From Deltaproteobacteria bacterium (GTDB lineage Bacteria > Desulfobacterota > Binatia > UBA9968 > JAJDTQ01), in assembly GCA_026712905.1 (NCBI GenBank), contig JAPOPM010000126.1, forward strand, positions 1 to 47,496: a DNA stretch of 47,496 bases, read 5' to 3'. The notes below the pieces were generated by a model that did not search any database, was not told where the DNA came from, and was given only the letters and a program-made list of their open reading frames with translations. Below are positions 7,343-14,803 of the stretch, piece by piece; within the stretch, counting starts at the first letter, position 1; each line of letters begins with the position of its first letter. Both the position numbers and the translations under genes were made by a program.

Positions 7343-7875
7343 ACCCCGACGCGTTCATTGAGCGCTGCGCAAACACCGTGCCTGCCCGGCGCATGACGGT
7401 GCCGGCGATCCTGTTTCCGCGTTGTGCCGAGAGTCTTGGAGAGCTGTCGAAAGACAATCCAGAAGGAAGCGAAACGGTAAGAAGGAACACGGGCACAGCA
7501 ATCATTGTCGTAGTGACGTTTGCCTTACTGGCTCTCGGCTCTCCCACTCAGGCGTCCCACAGACCTGCTTCAATGGAGCCGTCCTTTCCAAACTCGCCAG
7601 CCTACTCATCAGTTTGTCACCATTCGCCAGCGTATCTCGCGTGTGTTCTCAAGCAGGAGCTTGTCCGCTCACTCGATTCTCAAAGTCCACACACGCGGGG
7701 GGAATGGGGAGTCAAACGGGGAAAGCGGCCAGAGAACAAGCGGCCAGAGGAGTTGTGGGACGCTAACGGGAATGTGATTGGCTGGCTGTGTCGGAATCGC
7801 TTTGGCGAGCTCGAGCCCTTCTTCATTGAGGAGGACCCCGAACAGTGGCCGGAACCAGGGTTTGGCCGGCCCTGA
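7339..7875 (+). CDS. Chimeric hypothetical protein: duplicated operon head plus exported domain
   Basis: The first ~30 residues (DAFIERCANTVPARRMTVPA then ILF) copy the start of the protein encoded at 7879-8193 (DALIERLAQAVHARRMTVPA then ILF). Similarity then stops, and a segment with a signal-peptide-like stretch (TGTAIIVVVTFALLALGSPT) and an unrelated C-terminal half follows, with paired cysteines and an acidic tail. I suggest that a duplicated gene head was fused upstream of a small exported protein whose own start may lie near 7470. GTG 7339 overlaps the previous stop; GTG 7297 is an alternative. Whether the fusion is translated as one protein is unknown. Confidence 0.45.
   Translation: MNPDAFIERCANTVPARRMTVPAILFPRCAESLGELSKDNPEGSETVRRNTGTAIIVVVTFALLALGSPTQASHRPASMEPSFPNSPAYSSVCHHSPAYLACVLKQELVRSLDSQSPHTRGEWGVKRGKRPENKRPEELWDANGNVIGWLCRNRFGELEPFFIEEDPEQWPEPGFGRP
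7383..7417 (+). repeat. 35-bp direct repeat, copy 1
   Basis: Identical to 7977-8011, 594 bases away, within a longer stretch of diverged similarity beginning about 7350. It marks a partial duplication of the start of the gene at 7879. Confidence 0.9.
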
Positions 7876-7878
7876 CGG

Positions 7879-8193
7879 ATGACAACGCATCGGACCGTGA
7901 ACACCATCGAAGCACATCACCATGAACGAACCGGCGGGACCGACGCCCTCATCGAGCGCCTCGCCCAGGCGGTGCATGCCCGGCGCATGACGGTGCCGGC
8001 GATCCTGTTTCTCGAAGCCCACAAGCCGCTGACGTCGCTGTTCCACACGGCGGCGGTGATGAGCCTGCCGATGATGCTGCCGCTGTTCGGCGCGAAGGCG
8101 CGGGAGCTGCCGGCGTTTCTGCAGTCGCGGGACAACGTGGAGCGGCTCGTCCGGCGCATCGAGGAACTGGCCGGGGAAGGCGGTGGTGGCTGA
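7879..8193 (+). CDS. Small protein, first gene of the GlmL/DUF6754 operon
   Basis: The 104-residue product has no family that I recognise. Residues about 22-45 form a helical head (ALIERLAQAVHARRMTVPAI). A hydrophobic stretch, AAVMSLPMMLPLFG, follows, and then a charged C-terminal helix with SRDNVERLVRRIEELAGEGG. It could be a peripheral or single-pass subunit. The stop overlaps the next ATG by one base, tying it to the DUF6754 gene. The in-frame GTG at 7897 is an equally plausible start. No strong promoter is visible in the 3 bases between this and the upstream gene, so the operon promoter may lie within the duplicated region. Confidence 0.65.
   Translation: MTTHRTVNTIEAHHHERTGGTDALIERLAQAVHARRMTVPAILFLEAHKPLTSLFHTAAVMSLPMMLPLFGAKARELPAFLQSRDNVERLVRRIEELAGEGGGG
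7977..8011 (+). repeat. 35-bp direct repeat, copy 2
   Basis: Identical to 7383-7417. This copy lies in what looks like the intact gene, so the upstream one is probably the derived copy. Confidence 0.9.
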
Positions 8194-9002
8194 TGGGCGG
8201 GTTCGAGAACGCCACTCCGGGGGTGCTGGTGGTGATGGCCCTGATGATCGGGCCGGTGCTCTACTACATCCGCGTGGCGCGGCGCCGGAAGGACCTCTAC
8301 GTGCGCCGGCTGGCCGGAGTGGACGCCATCGACGAGGCCGCCGGGCGCTCGGCGGAGCTGGGGCGTCCGCTGTCCTTCTCCACCGGCCTCACCAACGTCA
8401 GCCCGGTCCTGTACGCCTGCCTCGGCGTGCTCTACTACGTGGCGCGCAAGGCGGCGCAGTACCGGTTGCGCCTGCTGGTGCCGCAGAACACCCCGGAGGT
8501 CATGGCCATCGCAGAGGACGTGCTGCGGGAAGCCTACCGCGCCGAGGGCCGCTCGGCCCAGTTCGACCCGCGCAACGTCCGTTTCCTTTCAGAGGAACAG
8601 TTCGCCTTCGCCGCGGGCTACATCGGCATGGTGCAGCGGGAGCGCGTGGCCGGCGCCTTTCTCTTCGGCAACTTCGCGGCCGAATCGCTGATCCTGGCGG
8701 AGGCGGGGCAGCAGGTGGGGGCCATGCAGGTGGGCGCGTCGGTGAGCCCCGAGCAGGTGGCGTTCTTCATCGCGGCGTGCGACTACACCCTCATCGGCGA
8801 GGAGCTGTTCGCCGCGTCGGCCTATCTCACCCGTGAACCGGTCCAGCTCGGCAGCCTCTACGGACAGGACCGCGCCAAGCTCGTCCTGTTGCTGATGATC
8901 CTGGTCGGAGTGGGCATCGCCACCCTGAACTCGCTGTGGCCCGAACTGGGCCTCACCAACCTGGGCACGCTCATGCACCTCGGCTGGGGGGTCGGGTCGT
9001 GA
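8193..9002 (+). CDS. DUF6754-type membrane protein
   Basis: The 269-residue product has an N-terminal membrane helix (VLVVMALMIGPVLYYIRVAR), a cytosolic-looking middle and C-terminal hydrophobic helices (LVLLLMILVGVGIATL). Segments such as LSFSTGLTNVSPVLYACLGV, FIAACDYTLIGEELFAASAY and SLYGQDRAK match the DUF6754 family as I remember it. That family is often seen beside GlmL-like ATPases. Function is unknown. It overlaps the neighbouring genes at both ends. The family call is from memory of conserved motifs; the membrane topology is by eye. Confidence 0.7.
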   Translation: MGGFENATPGVLVVMALMIGPVLYYIRVARRRKDLYVRRLAGVDAIDEAAGRSAELGRPLSFSTGLTNVSPVLYACLGVLYYVARKAAQYRLRLLVPQNTPEVMAIAEDVLREAYRAEGRSAQFDPRNVRFLSEEQFAFAAGYIGMVQRERVAGAFLFGNFAAESLILAEAGQQVGAMQVGASVSPEQVAFFIAACDYTLIGEELFAASAYLTREPVQLGSLYGQDRAKLVLLLMILVGVGIATLNSLWPELGLTNLGTLMHLGWGVGS

Positions 9003-10048
9003 ACGTGCGGGCGCGCCTGATCAAACTCGTCACGTTCCTGGGCGGCATCTACTTCTTCCTGGAGTTCGTGCTGCCGGGCACCGTGTTCGGCGTCAAGGTC
9101 GACACCTACCACGACCAGATCTCCAACGGCTTCATCACCGTGGGGGCCATGGCCGCGGGGCTGGGGCTCATCAACCTGCTCATGCAGCACGGCTCGCGGA
9201 TCGTCTTCCTGCGCCGGGAGTGGCCCTACAGCCTGGCGCTGCTCTCCGGTCTGGCCATCATGATCGCCGTGACGGTGCAGGACTGGCGCGGCACCAGCCG
9301 GGTGGCGCAGGAGGTTGCGGGCATTTCCCGGCTGGCGGACTTCGCGGGACGCATCCGGTCGGACCACGAGGGCGCCACCGAAGGCGTGCTGCCCGCGGCC
9401 GCGCGCAACCGCAGCCTGCGGGAAGCGGTGGACCGGCTGCTGGCGCGCATCGAAGACGAGGTCGGCGCCGTCGACCTCGAGCGTTTCGAGCAAGGGAGCA
9501 TCGACCACGGGCTCGCGCGAGGCTACCTGGCGGAGGCGGGAAATCGCGCCGCCGCCGCGCGCGCCGCGGCCGGCAGCCTCACGGTGGCCGACGGCGCGCC
9601 CCCGGACCTTGCCGCCAACACGGCGGTGGTGCGCGCCCTGCGCGGCCTCGCCGACAACTGGCGCAGCCTGCGCAACCTCGAGTACGAGTACGCCACGCCC
9701 AAGCACGTCTACCGGCTGCTCTTCGAAGGGCTGTTCGTAGCCCTGGGTTCTGCCATGTTCTCGCTGCTGGGATTCTACATCGCGGCCGCAGCCTACCGTG
9801 CCTTCCGGGTGCGCTCCGCCGAATCGTCGCTCATGATGATCGCGGCGGTGCTGGTGATGCTCGGGCAGATCCCCTTCGGCGTGTGGATCTGGTCCGGGCT
9901 GCCGGACCTGCGGCTGTGGCTCCTGGAGATACCCAACTCGGCCGCGTTCCGCGCCATCACCTTCGGCGCCGGGGTGGCGGGACTGGTGATGGCGTTCCGC
10001 ATGTGGCTCTCCATCGAATCGGAGTCCTTCGACCGGGAGGAACGCTGA
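8999..10048 (+). CDS. Multi-pass membrane protein of the GlmL/DUF6754 operon
   Basis: Starting at GTG 8999, overlapping the previous TGA, the product has 349 residues. Hydrophobic segments lie near residues 8-30, 45-62 and 75-93. A soluble, alanine- and arginine-rich helical domain spans about 95-240, and three or four more membrane segments (LFVALGSAMFSLLGFYIAAA, MMIAAVLVMLGQIPFGVWIW, ITFGAGVAGLVMAFRMWL) follow. The layout suggests two membrane bundles joined by an extramembrane domain. No known family is recognised. Confidence 0.7.
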   Translation: MNVRARLIKLVTFLGGIYFFLEFVLPGTVFGVKVDTYHDQISNGFITVGAMAAGLGLINLLMQHGSRIVFLRREWPYSLALLSGLAIMIAVTVQDWRGTSRVAQEVAGISRLADFAGRIRSDHEGATEGVLPAAARNRSLREAVDRLLARIEDEVGAVDLERFEQGSIDHGLARGYLAEAGNRAAAARAAAGSLTVADGAPPDLAANTAVVRALRGLADNWRSLRNLEYEYATPKHVYRLLFEGLFVALGSAMFSLLGFYIAAAAYRAFRVRSAESSLMMIAAVLVMLGQIPFGVWIWSGLPDLRLWLLEIPNSAAFRAITFGAGVAGLVMAFRMWLSIESESFDREER

Positions 10049-10049
10049 C

Positions 10050-10919
10050 GTGAACCTCGCCCGGCTCGACCGCCGCTGGATCTACCTGATGGTCTTCCTG
10101 GCCCTGAGCGCGCCCATCGTGACGCAGTACACGGTGCAGCCGGCGCGCATGAGCGACGCGGAGCGGTTCTTCGAGGTGGTGGAAGGCATCGAGGCGGCGC
10201 CTGCCCGCTACGCCTTCGTGGCCATGGACTTCGGCCCCAGCACCAAGGGCGAGAACCAGCCGCAGGCGCGCGCGGTGGTGGAGCATCTGATGCGCCGGCG
10301 CATCCCGGTGATCCTGTTCTCGCTCTACTATCTGGCCGAGCCGTTCCTCAAGTCCATCCCCGCGGAGGTGGCGAGCCAGCTCGAGCGCGAAAACCCCGGC
10401 GAGACCTGGGAGTACGGCCGCGACTGGATCAACCTCGGCTACCGGCCCGGAGCCGGCATCCTGATCCAGGCGATCCCCAAGTCGGAGAATCTGGCCGAGC
10501 TGTTCGAGAAGGACGCCCGCGGCAACCGCATCTCCGAGCTGCCCGCGTTCAGCGAACTGCGCACGCTGCGCCAGATCGCCTTTCTCGCCGAATTCACCGG
10601 CCTGGTCGGCGCCTTCGACAACTACGTGCAGTATTTCACCAGCAAGGACTACACGCCGGCCTTCGGCCACGGCTGCACCTCCATCACCATCCCGGAGGCG
10701 TTCATCTACCTGGACTCGGGGCAGATCCAGGGCCTGCTGGGCGGACTGGCGGGGGCCGCATGGTACTCCGAGCTGCTGCGCCGGCGCTACCCCGAGCGCC
10801 CGGTGGACGAGTCGCTGATGCTCAACACCGGGCTGGGGGTGGCCCAGCTCGTGGTCATCGCCTTCATCATCCTGGGAAATCTGGCGGGCCTGCTCGGGCG
10901 CCGAAAGGAAGAGTCCTGA
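10050..10919 (+). CDS. Membrane-anchored protein of the GlmL/DUF6754 operon
   Basis: From GTG 10050 the product is 289 residues. It has one N-terminal membrane helix (WIYLMVFLALSAPIVTQYTV) and one C-terminal helix (LGVAQLVVIAFIILGNLAGL). Between them is a mixed alpha/beta domain with YAFVAMDFGPSTKGENQPQA, RRRIPVILFSLYYLAEP and GYRPGAGILIQAIP. The strand-helix alternation resembles a Rossmann-like fold, possibly extracytoplasmic. It lies one base downstream of the previous gene. I do not recognise the family and infer no activity. Confidence 0.7.
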   Translation: MNLARLDRRWIYLMVFLALSAPIVTQYTVQPARMSDAERFFEVVEGIEAAPARYAFVAMDFGPSTKGENQPQARAVVEHLMRRRIPVILFSLYYLAEPFLKSIPAEVASQLERENPGETWEYGRDWINLGYRPGAGILIQAIPKSENLAELFEKDARGNRISELPAFSELRTLRQIAFLAEFTGLVGAFDNYVQYFTSKDYTPAFGHGCTSITIPEAFIYLDSGQIQGLLGGLAGAAWYSELLRRRYPERPVDESLMLNTGLGVAQLVVIAFIILGNLAGLLGRRKEES

Positions 10920-10922
10920 CCC

Positions 10923-11633
10923 ATGACGAGCCTGGACACCTGGCACGTGGCCACGGTGCTCGTGGGAGGCATCGGCACGCTCGCCATCTTCAGCTTCCTG
11001 ATCAAGGAGAACCCCTTCTTCCGAGTCTTCGAGCACCTGTTCATCGGCATTGCCGCGGGTTTCGGCCTGGTGCTGGGCATCAAGAACTTCCTCTGGCCCA
11101 AGGTGCTGGTGCCGATGCTGGGCCTGGACATCGTCACCTACCCCGACGGCAGCCTGTCCCACGAGTACGACCCGCGTCTGCTGCTCTACCTCCTGCCCAT
11201 GGTGTTCGGGCTGTTCTACTACTTCCTGTACTCGCGGCGGTACGCGTGGCTCGCCAAGCTGGTCATCGGCTTCTCCCTGGGAATGAGCGGCGGGCTGGCC
11301 TTCAAGGGCTTCTTCAACCAGATCATGCCCCAGGTGGTGAGCAGCTTCCGCCCCCTGGTGGTGTTCGAGGAGGGCGCCCTGGCGGTGGGCGCCAGCCTGG
11401 AGAACGCGTTCTTCATCTTTACGCTGCTGGCGGTCATGTACTACTTCTTCTTCTCGTTCCGGCACGGCAACCGCGCCGCCGACGGCGTTTCCCTCTCGGG
11501 CCGCTGGCTTCTCATGGTGTGTTTCGGCGCGTTCTTCGGTTCCACGGTCATGGCACGCACCGCGCTGCTGGTGGAGCGGGTGCAGTTCCTGCTCATCGAC
11601 TGGTACGGCGCGCTGGCGGGGCTGATCGCATGA
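10923..11633 (+). CDS. Polytopic membrane protein of the GlmL/DUF6754 operon
   Basis: The 236-residue product has about six predicted membrane helices, for example TVLVGGIGTLAIFSFLI, LFIGIAAGFGLVLGI, LLLYLLPMVFGLFYYFLYS and LMVCFGAFFGSTVMA. It has few charged loops. No transporter signature is visible. The stop overlaps the ATG of the GlmL-like ATPase (ATGA at 11630-11633), so translational coupling is likely and the two proteins may be made in fixed ratio. Confidence 0.7.
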   Translation: MTSLDTWHVATVLVGGIGTLAIFSFLIKENPFFRVFEHLFIGIAAGFGLVLGIKNFLWPKVLVPMLGLDIVTYPDGSLSHEYDPRLLLYLLPMVFGLFYYFLYSRRYAWLAKLVIGFSLGMSGGLAFKGFFNQIMPQVVSSFRPLVVFEEGALAVGASLENAFFIFTLLAVMYYFFFSFRHGNRAADGVSLSGRWLLMVCFGAFFGSTVMARTALLVERVQFLLIDWYGALAGLIA

Positions 11634-13468
11634 AGACGGATCCCGCCGCCCTGCGCACCGTGCTGGTCACGGACTGCGGCTCCACCACCACCAAGGCGCT
11701 GCTGTTCGAGAAGACCGGGGAAGGCTGGCGCCAGACGCACCGCGGCGAGGCCCCCACCACCGTGGAGCAGCCGGTGGCGGACGTGACCGCCGGCGCGCTC
11801 AACGCCTTCGCGGAGGTGGAGGAGATCAGCGGACGGAAGATCCTGACGCCGGACGCCGGGCAAGACGGTGGGGCGCCGTTCCTCGAATCGGGCGAAGACG
11901 GCGCCCACGGCATCGACCTCTACCTCTCCACCAGCTCCGCCGGCGGCGGCTTGCAGATGACCGTGGCCGGGGTGGTGCGCCAGATGAGCGCGGAGTCCGC
12001 GGAACGGGCGGCCCTGAGCGCCGGCGCCATCGTCATGGACGCCATCTCCGCGGACGACGGGCGCGAGGACCACGAGCGCATCCAGCGGCTGCGGCAACTG
12101 CGGCCCGACATCGTCCTGCTCACCGGCGGCGTGGACGGCGGCTCCCAGGAGCACGTGGTGGAGATGGCGGAGACCCTGGTGGCGGCGTCGCCGCGGCCCC
12201 GGTTCGGCGACACGCTGCGACTGCCGGTGATCTACGCGGGCAACACCGAAGCCGAGGACGATGTCCGGCGCATCCTGGAGAAGACCGCCCAGATGGCGGT
12301 GGTGGACAACGTGCGCCCCGTCCTCGACGCCGAGAACCTCGGCCCGGCGCGCGAGGCCATCCACGAGTTCTTCCTCACCCACGTCATGAGCCACTCACCG
12401 GGCTACGACAAGCTGCTGCGCTGGACGCCGGTGCCGGTGATGCCCACGCCCGCGGCCGTTGGGGACATGGTGCGGGAGCACGCCGCGAGCACCGGACAGG
12501 CGGTGCTGTGCGCGGACATCGGCGGCGCCACCACCGACGTGTTCAGCGTCTTCGAGAACCGCGACGGCGAGCCGGCGTTCAACCGCACGGTGAGCGCCAA
12601 CCTGGGCATGAGCTATTCCGTGGCCAACGTGCTCATCGAGGCCGGCGTCGAAGCCCTCCGCCGTTGGCTCCCCTACGAAATCCAGCCCTCCGAGGTCCGC
12701 GACCGGTTGCGCAACAAGATGATCCGGCCCACCTCGATCCCCCAGACCCTGGAGGACCTGTGGCTGGAGCAGGCGGTGTGCCGCGAGGCCCTGCGCCTGG
12801 CGCTGGCGCACCATCGCTCCCTCGCGGTGGGGCTCAGCGGCGTGCAGCAGCAGCGCGGCATCGCCGACATCTTCTCGCAGACCGCGAGCCGCGCGGGCCT
12901 GGTGGACATGATGCGCCTGGACCTGGTGATCGGCTCCGGCGGCGTCCTGAGCCACGCCCCGGACCGCATGAGCGCCGCGCTCATGATCGTGGAGGGATTC
13001 GAGCTGCTGGGCTTCACGCAGATCGCCGTGGACTCCATCTTCATGATGCCCCACCTGGGCGTGTTCGCCTCGATCCACCCCGAAGCCGCGCGCGAGATCT
13101 TCCTGCGCGACTGCCTCGTGAGCGTGGCTCATGCGGTGGTGCCGGTGTTCCCACGCAAGCGGCCGGCAGGCTCGGTGCTGGCGGAAGTTTTCGTCAACGG
13201 CGAACCCGCCGAACCCTTCAAGGCGGGCGCGCTGGACCGCATCGACCTGGAACCCGGCGCCGCGACCCGGCTCGTCGTCCGGCCCGCGCGCGGAACCATC
13301 GACGTGGGCGCCGGCGCGGGCATGCCCCTGGAACGGGAATTCACCGCGGGCCTGTGCGGCGTCATCCTCGACGGCCGCAACCGTCCTCTTCAAACCGCTC
13401 CGTACGTTGACGAGCAGGCGGCGGAGCGCCGGGCCGTCATGGCCGGGCTGGGGCTTATGGAGTCATGA
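11630..13468 (+). CDS. GlmL/MutL-like ASKHA-superfamily ATPase
   Basis: The 612-residue protein has the nucleotide-binding motifs of ASKHA ATPases. Phosphate loop 1 is VTDCGSTTTKALLFEK (residues about 13-28), phosphate loop 2 is ADIGGATTDVFSVF (about 297-310), and an adenosine-site GSGGVLSHAP lies near residue 438. This fits glutamate mutase component L (GlmL/MutL). In characterised systems the clostridial MutL family is encoded beside B12-dependent mutases and is thought to assist or reactivate them. Here no mutase subunit, B12-binding motif or reductase is near; instead it is coupled to four membrane-protein genes. A role as a membrane-complex energy or scaffold subunit, like PilM or GspL, is a speculative alternative. 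Confidence 0.8.
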   Translation: MKTDPAALRTVLVTDCGSTTTKALLFEKTGEGWRQTHRGEAPTTVEQPVADVTAGALNAFAEVEEISGRKILTPDAGQDGGAPFLESGEDGAHGIDLYLSTSSAGGGLQMTVAGVVRQMSAESAERAALSAGAIVMDAISADDGREDHERIQRLRQLRPDIVLLTGGVDGGSQEHVVEMAETLVAASPRPRFGDTLRLPVIYAGNTEAEDDVRRILEKTAQMAVVDNVRPVLDAENLGPAREAIHEFFLTHVMSHSPGYDKLLRWTPVPVMPTPAAVGDMVREHAASTGQAVLCADIGGATTDVFSVFENRDGEPAFNRTVSANLGMSYSVANVLIEAGVEALRRWLPYEIQPSEVRDRLRNKMIRPTSIPQTLEDLWLEQAVCREALRLALAHHRSLAVGLSGVQQQRGIADIFSQTASRAGLVDMMRLDLVIGSGGVLSHAPDRMSAALMIVEGFELLGFTQIAVDSIFMMPHLGVFASIHPEAAREIFLRDCLVSVAHAVVPVFPRKRPAGSVLAEVFVNGEPAEPFKAGALDRIDLEPGAATRLVVRPARGTIDVGAGAGMPLEREFTAGLCGVILDGRNRPLQTAPYVDEQAAERRAVMAGLGLMES

Positions 13469-14622
13469 GCCAGGCGTTGACGCCCACGCTCCAGGTGGCG
13501 GCCGAAGCCGTGGTGCGGAAGACCCGGGAGCTTCCCGTGCCGGGCCGCATCCTGTGCGCCCCCGGCGACGTCGTGGCCGCGGACACCGTCGTGGCGCGCG
13601 CCGAACTGCCCGGCGACCTCTCCATCCTGCGGATCCCCGAAGCTCTCGGTATCGAGCCCGCGGAGGCCCTCAAGAGCCTCTCGGTGAACGAGGGCGACGT
13701 CATCACGGAGGGAGACCTCCTGTGCGAGCACGTGGGCCTCTTCGGCCTGTTTCGCTCGCGCTTCCACGCCCCCGTGGGCGGCACCGTCGAGTTCATCGCG
13801 CCGCGCACCGGGCACGTGGGAGTGCGGCTCGCGCCCCACGCCATCGACCTGAATGCCTACGTGGCCGGTACCGTGGCGGCCGTCGAACCGGACAAATCCG
13901 TCACCATCGAGAGCCAGGGCGCGTTCATCCAGGGGATTTTCGGTGTCGGCGGCGAACGCTTCGGTCCCATCCGCATGCTCGGCGGCGGCCCCAAGACCCT
14001 GCTGGGGCCCGCGAAGATCCCCGACGACGTGGCCGGCCAGGTGCTGGTGGGGGGCACGCGCCCGACGCTCGAAGCCCTGCAACGCGCCGCCGGCAACGGC
14101 GCGGCGGGCCTGGTGGTGGGCTCCATCGACGACTACGCGCTCACCGGCTACCTCGGCTACGATCTCGGCATGGCCGTCACCGGACACGAGGACGTGTCCA
14201 TGACCGTCATCGTCACCGAGGGCTTCGGCTGGCTGCCCGTGGCCGAGCGCACCCACGACCTGCTGCGGCGCCTCGAAGGCCGCGCCGCCTCCATCAACGG
14301 CGCCACCCAGGTGCGCGCCGGCGCGGTGCGGCCGGAAATCATCGTGGCCCGGATGGAAGAACCGGCCGGCTCCGGCGGCGGGAAGGATGCGGGAACCGGC
14401 GCCCTCCCCTCCGCCATGCCGGGGGACCCCGCGACCGGGCTGCGCGTCGGCGCCTTCGTGCGCATCATCCGGGAGCCCCACTTCGGCGTCGCCGCGGAGA
14501 TCATCTCGCTGCCCGCCGAACCGCAACCCATCGAGACCGGCGCCCGCACCCGGGTACTGGACGCCCGGCTGCCCGACGGCGAGATCGTCACCGTGCCCCG
14601 GGCCAACGTGGAGTTGCTGTGA
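13465..14622 (+). CDS. Soluble protein with biotinyl/lipoyl-like and KOW-like segments
   Basis: This 385-residue product overlaps the GlmL-like gene by 4 bases. Residues about 25-140 form short beta hairpins (LPVPGRILCAPGDVVAADTV and FHAPVGGTVEFIAPRTGHVG) resembling a barrel-sandwich hybrid, but there is no modified-lysine motif. A Rossmann-like middle follows (GAAGLVVGSIDDYALTGYLG, VIVTEGFGWLPVA, SINGATQVRAGAVRPEIIV). The C-terminus (VGAFVRIIREPHFGVAAEII ... DGEIVTVPRANVELL) resembles a KOW/SH3-like domain. I know this combination only as an uncharacterised GlmL neighbour. Function is unknown. Confidence 0.65.
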   Translation: MSQALTPTLQVAAEAVVRKTRELPVPGRILCAPGDVVAADTVVARAELPGDLSILRIPEALGIEPAEALKSLSVNEGDVITEGDLLCEHVGLFGLFRSRFHAPVGGTVEFIAPRTGHVGVRLAPHAIDLNAYVAGTVAAVEPDKSVTIESQGAFIQGIFGVGGERFGPIRMLGGGPKTLLGPAKIPDDVAGQVLVGGTRPTLEALQRAAGNGAAGLVVGSIDDYALTGYLGYDLGMAVTGHEDVSMTVIVTEGFGWLPVAERTHDLLRRLEGRAASINGATQVRAGAVRPEIIVARMEEPAGSGGGKDAGTGALPSAMPGDPATGLRVGAFVRIIREPHFGVAAEIISLPAEPQPIETGARTRVLDARLPDGEIVTVPRANVELL

Positions 14623-14803
14623 CGGCGTGCCTTGGCCGCGGCGCGGGAACGTTTCGGGGCGGTCTCGCTCCCGGCCCTTGCAAGGGGTTCTTGCGGTCAT
14701 CGTACTTTCATCCATACTGATGAAGTGGCTCCTGTTGATCAGGGTGTCCCAAGTTTGATCCGTGTTCCCCAAGACTTCGTGTTGACCAACTCAAGGAGGT
14801 GCC

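Noticed and set aside
9957-11465. Leftward open frame of about 500 codons in the GlmL-type operon
   Set aside because: Low-complexity product rich in E, Q, H and V. The plus-strand genes have overlapping starts and stops and membrane-helix patterns that explain the region.
12395-14772. Leftward frames opposite the GlmL-like and KOW-like genes
   Set aside because: They have no recognisable motif, and the plus-strand proteins have catalytic motifs and coupled starts.
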